DNA of 61,686 bases from Deltaproteobacteria bacterium (GTDB lineage: Bacteria; Myxococcota_A; Polyangia; Polyangiales; JADJMO01). Numbering within the stretch: position 1 is the stretch's first letter; every line of letters begins with the position of its first letter. The notes beneath the pieces were generated by a model that was not told the DNA's origin, did not search any database, and saw nothing but the letters and a program-made list of their open reading frames with translations. The position numbers and the translations under genes were made by a program. This document shows positions 52,701 to 59,682 of the stretch, piece after piece. The stretch covers positions 1-61,686 of the forward strand of contig JANYDK010000095.1 of NCBI GenBank assembly GCA_025363655.1. Direction: 5' to 3'.

Positions 52701-53393
52701 AAGGCGCACTACTGCTACGACAAGTTCAAGCCGCACTTCTGCGGGAAGTGCAACCTGCAGATCCGCGGTTGGAAGCTCGACGGTGGCGAGCCGGCACGCG
52801 CGCCGGCACGCGCGGCCGTCGTCCCGGTCAAGCCGGTCTCCGTCAAGCTGGTGCGCGACACGGTCGCCGGCAACGGCAAGTCGGCGACGTACGCCGACAA
52901 AGATCTCACCACCATCGGCGTCAGCTTCTATCCGTCGCACAAGGCTGGCGCGCACAGCGCGGCGCACCTGGCGTTCCGGCTCTCGGCGCTCCCCGAGTTC
53001 CCACGCACCTTCGGCGACAGCCTCGACGCCGCGCTCGATCCCGGGACCTTCCGCGTCGAGGTGAAAGATCCGAACCTCGCCGTCGCCGTCGTCTACGTAA
53101 CGCTCGAGGCGCTGCGCCCGACCTATCCAGGCCCAGCTTGGACCGAGTTCACCGGTGAAGAGCGCAAGCGGCGCGCGCTCGTCGAGGTCGAGTGCGCGCC
53201 CATCGCCGGCGACCCGCACGTCTATCGCTCCCGCTATTTGCGCCTGGTGACCGACGAGTACGACCACAAGGAGCTCGCCGGCTCCAAACAAGGATTGCTC
53301 GTCACCGACATGGTGAAGAAGGACAGCGACGCCGACGACGACGCCGTGGAGATCCTCGATCAGAAAATCCGCGTCTGGTACGACCCGAGCTAG
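49788..53393 (+). CDS. 1201-aa zinc metallopeptidase with peptidoglycan-binding domain (putative T6SS effector)
   Basis: From the ATG at 49788 (MPKKKGRKNKSPRKPG), a basic N-terminus without a signal peptide. Residues ~20-230 are beta-rich carboxypeptidase-regulatory/Ig-like domains. Residues ~250-297 are a PG_binding_1 domain (AWVAYKLNDLGFWAGPPDGT, RAIRAFRLAHPEL). The catalytic domain has AAHEIGHCMFLQHW: H909, E910, H913 and H919 fit the metzincin pattern HExxHxxxxxH, and a Met-turn follows at 939-940 (NCMMSYP). A Cys-rich HFCGKCNLQIRGW and a C-terminal beta domain complete it. The lack of a secretion signal, the wall-binding module and the operon context suggest a cargo effector acting on peptidoglycan cross-links or proteins. 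Confidence 0.72.
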   Translation: MPKKKGRKNKSPRKPGKKVGSGSLPCQTGTVLAIVEYADRKQPLDGIKITLANDDVTHGPTLTAGGSVTFADVRKGDYDATIDEGDVDAANAHVVSLEEQPVTAAVGKIERVYFRVERLVLKLTKVDLQFASGAENLEIQYDIKWMTERTVTLRILGNDDELLHEVELSDDESADGTGKVLQWTGEITQGVKTGLFACPLDGPFKVQLLSDGMTTSELPFDIVYASLALELAPWADLYKAHTKLTSLDAPVGDDGNMRAWVAYKLNDLGFWAGPPDGTNSDELKRAIRAFRLAHPELCVFKTDKAFYERSGGAKEMVLSAQDSFFAIDKPLQTQLESDSPKVERQALSDKTAIADAGKGTKLFVDNTRYHIAEFAEFNAPNAPRNKYAAEQAWLGRPHLPIRCQVTLKDKTGAAKKAPKGIGKVPILWSWTDVAEADLRAKSLAPELPAYKTDEPSRVGDYVKDAQTAAKPGTRHGVNVTRGGILDGTDGDALAPLVVSATLNDSATNKAGKGVVARGSVAADRKEVLGAPVLYLKPSNVAGDSYQVQAALFLEDEPNEAKLTPRHTGVAPAKTGLVAIWRRLRIAAYVAWPKRAAFGLAGELAKIKKEFEPCLVELDISGVEELEAKNLVTDPDFQAVLEDAKIEDVETNGYLEAVKLRKFSDKSVYPGNPEDCESTFDAFVNRLVPKDSAHARVLAKAWKDHGKDADVIAAGTHFDTALPTLPFAPLVRSGTKITAVQIEELLLPKPVVDEVTAYVDGKSYDATQTAAMSIYLRDLGTWDTDNLYSELLQGQITAVTVKTTFKDSVTKLFRTAPLDLRKWVIRRRVGRLAGLVNARLAEKTDMVTRKHLATNAKVCDGAILLDYATSEEVDIRGEKFVVDGVAFGGLNGVAMLDQGLKSNFYSLAAHEIGHCMFLQHWKNAPTAVAANHDQADDNCMMSYPVYYKMADCNEAERAAFLQMQYLGSEHSTKAHYCYDKFKPHFCGKCNLQIRGWKLDGGEPARAPARAAVVPVKPVSVKLVRDTVAGNGKSATYADKDLTTIGVSFYPSHKAGAHSAAHLAFRLSALPEFPRTFGDSLDAALDPGTFRVEVKDPNLAVAVVYVTLEALRPTYPGPAWTEFTGEERKRRALVEVECAPIAGDPHVYRSRYLRLVTDEYDHKELAGSKQGLLVTDMVKKDSDADDDAVEILDQKIRVWYDPS

Positions 53394-53413
53394 GGCATCC
53401 CGAGGAGGACGAG

Positions 53414-54856
53414 ATGGCGTGGTTCGATGAAAAGGCCAACGAAGATTTCTTCGCCGGGCCCGCGGCCGTCAAGCCCGACACGGACAAGGACGACTGGGTC
53501 GACGCAGCCGTCGCACAAATCAAGCCGCCCATGATGAAGAAGGCGGCGATGCAGATGGACTGCCGCGCGTACTTCGTCGAGTTCACTGGGCAGAAGACGA
53601 CCGACGACTTCTGTCAGTGGGTGAAGAAACGAGAGCAGGCCAAGGCGCAGGTCGCGCTGCAGCCCAAACCCGTCGTCGTCGCCAAGCCGACGGTGCTCAA
53701 AGAGACGCCGCCGCCGGCCATCGCGCTCAAGGATCTGCCTGTTTTCTCGGCCTCCGCGGTCAAGGCCGAGATCGCCGTCGGTCACGAAGGTCTCGCCAAG
53801 AAGCGCATCAAGCTCCGCTATCACCTCCTGCCGAACGACAACGCCACCAAGGCCGAGCTCGAGAAGGCTGCCACGAAGCGCACCCTGAAGTGGGTGCGAC
53901 GCGTCTTCGCCTCGGCCAATCTTTCGCCGAAGATCCTCGGCATCGACGAGATCACGAACATCGCCGACAACACGCTCTCGGTCGTCGGCGTGAAGGTCCC
54001 CGGCTACGCCAAGCCGAAGCTGCCGTCGGGCAAGAACAAGACGGCCGGCGACTCGAAGATCACCCTCGTCCTCACCGACAGCGGCAGCGTCGCCGAGACC
54101 ATCGAGATCCCTCTCACCGCCGACGAGTCGACCGAGGACATCGCCAAGGACATCGCTCGCGTGCTCGGCGCGAAGGGTTACGTCGTCGTCGGGCCGACCA
54201 CGCATCTGAGCGACGCTGCGCACTTGACGTCGCACGACCTCGTCATCACCAAGGGCGGCCAACCGGTGCAAATCAAGGCCTCGCACGACGATGCCCAGCT
54301 CGGCGACGCACCGGGCGGAGCGTTCGACGTGCTCGAGGTGCCGACCCTCGGCAAGGGCATGGACAACGAGGACGGGCTCTACGGCGGCTCGCCGATCCAG
54401 CGAAAAATCCTCCGCCTCGGCGCGTCGGGCGACGATCAAATCGACATCTACGTGCTCCCCAAAGGCGGCCTCAACGGGCGCGCCTATCCCGTCTACGACG
54501 AGGTCAAAGGCGCGAAGTCGCCGGCCGCGCCCTATCGCAACGCGGCGTATCTGACGCACTGGAGCACCGGCGATGCCAAGGGCGTCGTCTTCGACGATCA
54601 GCTAGAGGTCTCGCCCTTCACGCTCCCACACGAGATCGGCCACGTCCTCGGCGACACCGGCCACACCGGCGCCGACGGCGAGCTCATGAACGGCGGTTGG
54701 AGCAAGGACAACGGCCTCCTCGCCAACAAGCGCGTCTACGGCAAACCGCTGCTCGTCGGCTCGCTCGACTTCGGCACCGAGCAACCGCGCGCCGATCAGG
54801 ACATGAGCGCCGAGCTGCGTTCTCGCGGCAACAAGAAGGTCCTCGACCCCTGGTGA
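53414..54856 (+). CDS. 480-aa second zinc metallopeptidase of the operon
   Basis: The ATG at 53414 has an excellent ribosome site (GAGGAGGACGAG). The N-terminal ~90 residues include MDCRAYFVEFTGQKTTDDFC and a Pro-rich linker; a long central region (VKVPGYAKPKLPSGKNK, ADESTEDIAKDIARVLGAKG) precedes the catalytic site TLPHEIGHVLGDTGH: H406, E407, H410, then G413 and H417. In a standard metzincin the third His would be at +10 (416); here a Gly occupies it and the His is at +11. GELMNGGW after it could be the Met-turn. No signal peptide. It is not an obvious paralogue of the other two peptidases except around the motif. Confidence 0.7.
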   Translation: MAWFDEKANEDFFAGPAAVKPDTDKDDWVDAAVAQIKPPMMKKAAMQMDCRAYFVEFTGQKTTDDFCQWVKKREQAKAQVALQPKPVVVAKPTVLKETPPPAIALKDLPVFSASAVKAEIAVGHEGLAKKRIKLRYHLLPNDNATKAELEKAATKRTLKWVRRVFASANLSPKILGIDEITNIADNTLSVVGVKVPGYAKPKLPSGKNKTAGDSKITLVLTDSGSVAETIEIPLTADESTEDIAKDIARVLGAKGYVVVGPTTHLSDAAHLTSHDLVITKGGQPVQIKASHDDAQLGDAPGGAFDVLEVPTLGKGMDNEDGLYGGSPIQRKILRLGASGDDQIDIYVLPKGGLNGRAYPVYDEVKGAKSPAAPYRNAAYLTHWSTGDAKGVVFDDQLEVSPFTLPHEIGHVLGDTGHTGADGELMNGGWSKDNGLLANKRVYGKPLLVGSLDFGTEQPRADQDMSAELRSRGNKKVLDPW

Positions 54857-54930
54857 GCGTCTTGGTCGAACTCTCTGCGGCGATGTGATGTACTCGCCGC
54901 CTCGCTCTGGCCCACAACCGAGGTGAACGC

Positions 54931-57354
54931 GTGGCGGACGTCGACGTCTTCGAGACAAGCCGAGTGGTGCTTCGCTGTACCGTCGTTCGCGGGCAGGCAA
55001 AGAGCAACAAGGCCACCTTCAAGGTGATGCGCGGAGGTACGGCCTTCCTCACGAAGGAGGTCACCCTCGCGGGTGACAAGGCCTATCTCACCATCGAGAA
55101 GCTGGACGAGGTCAAGGCCGACGAGAAGAACTGGGAGCTCACCTACTCGGTGACGTGCGACGGCGAGGCCCAGGACAGCACCGAGGTCTACAAAGTCTGG
55201 CCGCTCAAGCTCAAGCTCAAGGCGGTCGACGACAAGGCCAAGGCCTTCAAGGGTGTCCAGTTCGTCGTCAAGCAGGCGGGTGGCGGCGGCATGTCCGCGG
55301 TCGGCTGGGACGAGGGCTTCGCGCGCACGCGCCCCGACGGCACCGTCGTCCACTTCTTCAAGCGCGCCGGTGACTTCTCCGTCGACGTCGTCGGCGCGCA
55401 CCGCATCACCAAATGGAACAAAGAAGCCTTTCGTGATCTCGAGGCCGAGGTCGACGATCGCACCGATCCGGAGTTCGAGACGCCGGCGCAGCCCGCCGAC
55501 AAGAAGCAGCTCATCAACCTCGACTCCGCCTCGAACGGCGCCGACGGCAAAGGCAGCCTCGTCACTTTCACCGTCTACTCGAAGGGCCCCGGCGGAAGCG
55601 GCAAGGGCGGCAAGACCAAGAACAAGATCTTCATCGAGGTCACGTTCGGCCAAGAGAAGGCGCTCGCCAACACCGGACCGTTCGGCTCGAAGCGCAACAA
55701 CCCCGAGCGCGCGCTGATCGGTGCGCTCGACATCAAGCCGGCGCAGGCGCGCAAAGAGAAATACACCGGCTACGTCGAGCTCCCCTCCGACGGCGGCAAC
55801 GCCACGTTCCAAGTGCAGCTCGGCAAGGCCGGCGGCGACAAGTGCACCGTGAAGATCGGCGGCACCCCCGACTGCAACGGCGGGCCCGAGCGCACGTTCA
55901 TCAACTGGAATCGTCTCTATTACGTGGTGTATGCGCCCGACTTCATGCCGCTCGTCGACAAGGACGTGGACGGGAAGGCCTGCAAAGATCTCCCCGCCAA
56001 CCTCGTCAGTCAGATCAAGCTGCGCGGTGACGAGGCCTTCTTCGAGTACGTGCTCAAAGATTCGCACACGTTCGCCGAGGCGGCGGCGACGCCAGGGTGC
56101 GTGAAGCCGGGTGCGTTCATCGGCAGCGCGTCGCCCAAGGTCTACCTCTTGAGCGACCACTCGGCCCCGCACGAGCCGGCCGGCGCGCCCGACAAGACCG
56201 ATCGCCGCGTGATGATCGTCAAGCTCTGCGACAAGAACCTCTACTTCGAGGGCTCGGCCTCCACGGTGAGCCGCACCGCCACCGCCAATCCCTTCGAAGA
56301 GACCTCGGCGCGCTACTTCGTCAAGGTCTCGGGGAAAGATGGCACCAACGCGGTGAAGAGCATCGCCTGGGCGGCCGACCTCACGGCGGCGACCTACTTC
56401 ACCTCCCCTACCAAGACATGGAAGGACGCCGCCGCACCGACGACGGGCGGCGCCGTCAACGGGCAGGTCGTCATCCACGAGATGCTCCAAGATCAGCGGC
56501 TCGTCCTCACGTTCGAGAAGCCGATGATCGGCCACATCAAGCAGACGCTCTCGTCGACCGAGCAGGCGAAGATCAAGCCCTTCATCGACGGGCTCCTCGC
56601 CTCCGCCGACACGCTGCGCGCACAGGGAAACAAGGTCAAATTCGAGCTCATCGCCGAGTCCGGCAACGATCGCCGCAACGCGCGCTTCACGCTCGTCAAG
56701 GGCTTGGTCGACACCGCGTTCGACAGCTCGCCCAACCGTCGGAAGATCTCCACGCACTTCGGCGTCGACGACCTGGGAGTCGCCAAGAGCGGCAACCTCG
56801 ATCCGGTCGCCGACGTGACCGAGGTCGACATGAAGAAATTCCAAGTCGCGTTGCCCGGCGTGCCCGGTCAGCTCGTCAACGCCACGGTCGCGCCCGCCGA
56901 CGGCACGCACCGAGGCAAGTGCCCCATCAAGCTGACGATCCGCTACGAGGTCGCCAAGTCGGGCCTCGGCCTCTGTCAGAACCGCGAGAACCTCGTCGTC
57001 TTCGTCGCCGCCGCGCCCGACTGCACCACCGACACGCTCCTCCACGAGCTCGCCCACGCGATGGGCCTCGTCTACTACGCCGGTCAAACGGGGCGATACG
57101 GCGTGATTCCTCCAGGAGAGACGTTCCCCGTCGCCGTGGCCGCAGGCAACGCCTACATCGATCACGGCGGCTCGGGCTCGCACTGCGCGCACTCCTGCGC
57201 CGACAAGTCACTGCCGTCCTTCCAGGGCGCCAACAAAGGCACGTGCATCATGCTCGATTGGGGTCCGAGCACCTCGCCCAGCATCGCGACCGACGGCTTC
57301 TGCGACGAGTGCAAGCGCTACATCCGTGCGACCGACCTGAGTTGGCTCGAGTAG
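54931..57354 (+). CDS. 807-aa third zinc metallopeptidase of the operon
   Basis: It starts at a GTG with GAGGTGAACGC upstream and has no signal peptide. Residues ~1-170 hold two beta-sandwich modules (VVLRCTVVRGQAKSNKATFK, LKLKLKAVDDKAKAFKGVQF). A large middle part (residues ~200-640) is unknown. The catalytic site is near the C-terminus: TLLHELAHAMGLVYY (H705, E706, H709), then HGGSGSHCAHSC and GTCIMLDWG (M774). I recall HGGxGxHC ... C-x-M arrangements in T6SS/VgrG-associated peptidase-like proteins, which would supply the third zinc ligand. The last residues carry FCDECKRYIRATDLSWL. The role as effector is inferred from context. Confidence 0.7.
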   Translation: MADVDVFETSRVVLRCTVVRGQAKSNKATFKVMRGGTAFLTKEVTLAGDKAYLTIEKLDEVKADEKNWELTYSVTCDGEAQDSTEVYKVWPLKLKLKAVDDKAKAFKGVQFVVKQAGGGGMSAVGWDEGFARTRPDGTVVHFFKRAGDFSVDVVGAHRITKWNKEAFRDLEAEVDDRTDPEFETPAQPADKKQLINLDSASNGADGKGSLVTFTVYSKGPGGSGKGGKTKNKIFIEVTFGQEKALANTGPFGSKRNNPERALIGALDIKPAQARKEKYTGYVELPSDGGNATFQVQLGKAGGDKCTVKIGGTPDCNGGPERTFINWNRLYYVVYAPDFMPLVDKDVDGKACKDLPANLVSQIKLRGDEAFFEYVLKDSHTFAEAAATPGCVKPGAFIGSASPKVYLLSDHSAPHEPAGAPDKTDRRVMIVKLCDKNLYFEGSASTVSRTATANPFEETSARYFVKVSGKDGTNAVKSIAWAADLTAATYFTSPTKTWKDAAAPTTGGAVNGQVVIHEMLQDQRLVLTFEKPMIGHIKQTLSSTEQAKIKPFIDGLLASADTLRAQGNKVKFELIAESGNDRRNARFTLVKGLVDTAFDSSPNRRKISTHFGVDDLGVAKSGNLDPVADVTEVDMKKFQVALPGVPGQLVNATVAPADGTHRGKCPIKLTIRYEVAKSGLGLCQNRENLVVFVAAAPDCTTDTLLHELAHAMGLVYYAGQTGRYGVIPPGETFPVAVAAGNAYIDHGGSGSHCAHSCADKSLPSFQGANKGTCIMLDWGPSTSPSIATDGFCDECKRYIRATDLSWLE

Positions 57355-57366
57355 CGCGCGAGGAGA

Positions 57367-58401
57367 ATGTCGATGCAAGGCTTCATGCAGCTCCTCCCGG
57401 GCGAATATTTCACCGATCCGTTCAAGAACGAGTCGACGGTGATCGACGGTCTCTTCGCCAGCGCGTTCACCGGCGTGGCGCTCGATGCGCCCGCGCTCGT
57501 CGAGCTCGATCTGCGCACCACCGTGCCGATCCTCGCGCTCCGCGTCTGGCCCAATCGCGAAAAGCCGCAGCTCGATTTCGAACAGACGGCGATCCTCACC
57601 GCCGTCGACCTCCGCAGCAACTTCGTGCACGTCGGTACCGCGTTCGATCTCGGCGGTCGCGGTCGTGGGCAGCCGCCCGATCCGCCCACCTCCGACGCCG
57701 AAGAGCTGCCCGAAGGGATGAACGCGCAGCCGTACGACATCGACGCGCGCAAGCGGCTCGGGCTGCCGTGGGAGCGCTCGCTCTTGCTCGTCACCATCTT
57801 CGCGCGCGACCAGCAGACCAATCGCGTGCGGGTCACGCTCGATCAGTCGCAGGCCTCCTATCGCGATCCCGAGGTCGAGCGTTTCCTCGAAGAGCGGCGC
57901 AAGCTCGAGCCGCCGTGGCCGATCGCGCCCCATCCCGTGCGCGGCACGCCGTTGCCGAGCTACGAGAAGCAGCCCGCCTCGCCGCCCGTGCCCGAGTCGC
58001 ACGGCGTCGCTCTCGTCGCGCCGCGTCTCGTCTCGCAAGACCCGACCGCCACCGTCATCGTGCACGGCAGCTTCCGTCTACCGCTCGAAGCGGGTCGTCG
58101 CGTGCGCGTCGAGCATCACGCCATCTATCCGCACGGCGCGCCGGCCGCGGTGGCGCCGATCACCCTCGTCGTCACCGGCTCGATCGTCGCGGTCCCCTTC
58201 GTCTTCCGGCTCGTCTGCCCGGCGGCCATCGTGCCTCGCAGCGACGGCGAAGACTTGGTCGGTCACTTCGCGCTCGATCTGCAGCTGCTCGGCAACCTCA
58301 AGCGCCTGGCGCAGACGAACTTCCTCTACGCGTTCGCGGGCGAGACGATGTCGGGGCCGACCGCGATCGCGATCGTCGCCGAGACAAAGCGGCCGCGATA
58401 G
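57367..58401 (+). CDS. Beta-rich protein of unknown function in the T6SS-type operon (344 aa)
   Basis: It begins MSMQGFMQLLPGEYFTDPFK. Two beta-rich halves are joined by a Pro-rich middle (PHPVRGTPLPSYEKQPAS, PPDPPTSDAEELPEG). Segments such as VELDLRTTVPILALRVWP and TATVIVHGSFRLPLEAGR look like sandwich or jelly-roll strands; VEHHAIYPHGAPAAVAP may be a loop. No motif, signal or membrane helix is present. The start is preceded by GAGGAGAATG. Position among effectors suggests a chaperone, immunity protein or structural cargo, but that is a guess. Confidence 0.55.
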   Translation: MSMQGFMQLLPGEYFTDPFKNESTVIDGLFASAFTGVALDAPALVELDLRTTVPILALRVWPNREKPQLDFEQTAILTAVDLRSNFVHVGTAFDLGGRGRGQPPDPPTSDAEELPEGMNAQPYDIDARKRLGLPWERSLLLVTIFARDQQTNRVRVTLDQSQASYRDPEVERFLEERRKLEPPWPIAPHPVRGTPLPSYEKQPASPPVPESHGVALVAPRLVSQDPTATVIVHGSFRLPLEAGRRVRVEHHAIYPHGAPAAVAPITLVVTGSIVAVPFVFRLVCPAAIVPRSDGEDLVGHFALDLQLLGNLKRLAQTNFLYAFAGETMSGPTAIAIVAETKRPR

Positions 58402-58410
58402 GATCTGGAC

Positions 58411-59019
58411 GTGCTCCACCGCTTCTCCCGCAGCGCGAGCGACTACCGCCTGGTGGTGGGCCACGAGGGCCTCCCGTCGCACGAAGGCGTCGAGGTGGTC
58501 TTCCGCTCTTCGGCCGAGGCGGTCGCGTTCTTGCGACATTCGTCGCATGGCTTCGACGCGCAACGCTCGTTTCGGCGCTTGCTCCTGACCGAGCGCCCCG
58601 GGATGGATCTCGGCGGGCTCACCCACGAGGAGGTGCTCGGTCTAGTCGGTCTCCTCATCGTGCAGCGGCGTGTTCGCGTCTACGAAGAGGTGCGCGCGCC
58701 AATCCGCATCCAACTCCCGGACGAGCCCGAAGAGGAGGTGCTCGGACCTGCCTCGGTGCACGAAGGGTTCGGCATCGCCGCCGACGCGGTCATCGAAGGA
58801 CCGCCGCTCTTCGACACCGGCATCGAGTCCGACGAGCCGCAGCTCCTCGAGTTCACCATCACCTACGAGCCGCCGCCGCTCGAAGAGAACGACGCCGACG
58901 CGCTCGACGTTGCCACGCAAGCCGAGGCGCTGAAGGACGCTGCCAAGGACGGCGTGCCCTTCTGTGCGGAGTGCGAGCGACTGAAGAAACAGCAAGCGGC
59001 CGAGCGAGCGTCGGCATGA
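58411..59019 (+). CDS. Hypothetical acidic protein with CxxC (202 aa), upstream of the DUF4123 gene
   Basis: It starts at a GTG with AGGATC. The N-terminal half is alpha/beta (SASDYRLVVGHEGLPSHEGV, SAEAVAFLRHSSHGFDA) and includes a helix LTHEEVLGLVGLLIVQRRVR; the second half is acidic and low in structure (LPDEPEEEVLGPASVHEGFG). It ends with FCAECERLKKQQAAERAS, one CxxC. No family is recognised. The stop codon overlaps the DUF4123 ATG, so the two proteins are probably made in equal amounts; a role in effector loading is possible. Confidence 0.55.
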   Translation: MLHRFSRSASDYRLVVGHEGLPSHEGVEVVFRSSAEAVAFLRHSSHGFDAQRSFRRLLLTERPGMDLGGLTHEEVLGLVGLLIVQRRVRVYEEVRAPIRIQLPDEPEEEVLGPASVHEGFGIAADAVIEGPPLFDTGIESDEPQLLEFTITYEPPPLEENDADALDVATQAEALKDAAKDGVPFCAECERLKKQQAAERASA

Positions 59020-59534
59020 GCGGCGATCGTCGGCGCTTCTCGCCGCACCTCGTCGGTGGCCCGGTGCCCTGCTACGCGGTCCTCGACGGCGCGCGCGATC
59101 CGCGCGTGTTCGACATGGCCGTCGGCAGCGGCGCGCCCTACGAGTGCCTCTACGCCGGCAACATCCCCTACGAGCTCGCCGAGGTCGCGCCCTATCTCGT
59201 GCAGCTGCGGCCGAACGATCCGCTCGCCTTCGAGCTGCTCGACGCGTGTTGGGGCGACTCGTGGGGCATCTTCCTCCACTCGCGCGCGCCGCTCGAGGAG
59301 CTGCGCAAACACTTCCGACGCTTCCTCCGCGTCATGACCGAGGACGGCAAGAAGCTCGTCTTTCGCTACTACGATCCGCGCGTCTTCCGCGTCTACCTTC
59401 CGACATGCAACGCCGCCGAGCTCGAAGCGTTCTTCGGCCCCGTCGATCGCTACTTGGTCGAGGACGACGACGGCGCCCAGCTCAACGTCTACGGATGCGA
59501 CGCGGGCCGACTACTGACGCTCGCACGTCGCTGA
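59016..59534 (+). CDS. DUF4123 effector adaptor (T6SS-type)
   Basis: A 172-aa protein from the ATG at 59016. The family landmarks are all present: CYAVLDGARDPRVFDMA, ECLYAGNIPYELAEVAPYLV, WGDSWGIFLHSRAPLEELRK, HFRRFLRVMTEDGKK and VFRYYDPRVFRVYLPTC near the C-terminus. DUF4123 proteins (Tec/TEC adaptors, e.g. VasW in Vibrio) bind specific effectors and load them on VgrG spikes of type VI secretion systems. Here it is the last gene of the metallopeptidase operon, which is the strongest sign that these peptidases are secretion cargo. No VgrG is in the window. Confidence 0.85.
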   Translation: MSGDRRRFSPHLVGGPVPCYAVLDGARDPRVFDMAVGSGAPYECLYAGNIPYELAEVAPYLVQLRPNDPLAFELLDACWGDSWGIFLHSRAPLEELRKHFRRFLRVMTEDGKKLVFRYYDPRVFRVYLPTCNAAELEAFFGPVDRYLVEDDDGAQLNVYGCDAGRLLTLARR

Positions 59535-59570
59535 GCTCTCGCTGCAGCGGCGGGTTGAACTCTCGAGGGC

Positions 59571-59619
59571 CCCCGCCCATAGGCGGGGTGAGACTCGAAC
59601 GCCCCGCCCATAGGCAGGG
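59571..59619. repeat. Two copies of a CCCCGCC-CATA-GGCGGGG hairpin
   Basis: The first copy (59571-59588) is a perfect 7-bp stem with loop CATA. The second (59602-59619) has one mismatch (GGCAGGG). They lie between the DUF4123 stop (59534) and the tRNA-His fragment. They can act as a terminator of the operon. The sequence between the copies (GACTCGAAC) resembles a TpsiC-loop on the minus strand, so they may be tRNA-locus debris. Confidence 0.5.
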
Positions 59620-59626
59620 TGAAACG

Positions 59627-59676
59627 TGGGGTGACCGACGGGACTCGAACCCGCGACAACCTGAACCACAATCCGG
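59627..59676 (-). tRNA. 3' fragment of tRNA-His (anticodon GTG), probable attachment site
   Basis: On the minus strand, from 59676 to 59627, the sequence contains an anticodon loop TTGTGGT (GTG at 59669-59667), the 3' stem TCAGG, a T-arm (GCGGG-TTCGAGT-CCCGT), the acceptor 3' strand CGGTCACC and an encoded CCA. The 5' anticodon stem is mismatched (CCGGA), and no D-arm or 5' acceptor strand exists upstream. This is therefore half of a tRNA gene, as left at one end of an element integrated into the 3' part of a tRNA-His gene. The integrase starts 7 bp away. Confidence 0.75.
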
Positions 59677-59682
59677 AAACCG

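Noticed and set aside
51099-53291. A 730-codon minus-strand frame opposite the first metallopeptidase
   Set aside because: Composition is that of a GC-rich shadow frame, with no recognisable motif, and it conflicts with the HExxH protein.
54796-57192. A 798-codon minus-strand frame opposite the third metallopeptidase
   Set aside because: Same reason: Val/Asp/Glu/Arg-rich shadow without domains; the plus-strand gene has a ribosome site and catalytic motif.
57367-58401. Assignment of the 344-aa protein as a DUF2169 or VgrG-like protein
   Set aside because: Neither the DUF2169 opening nor gp27/gp5-like motifs are visible; left as unknown.
56097-59015. An open frame continuing ~970 codons upstream of the DUF4123 start
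   Set aside because: The extension is Arg/His-rich and overlaps three real genes in another frame; DUF4123 begins at the ATG overlapping the previous stop.
59571-59619. Possible CRISPR repeats
   Set aside because: Only two copies, 31 bp apart, palindromic and next to a tRNA fragment; no array and no cas genes.
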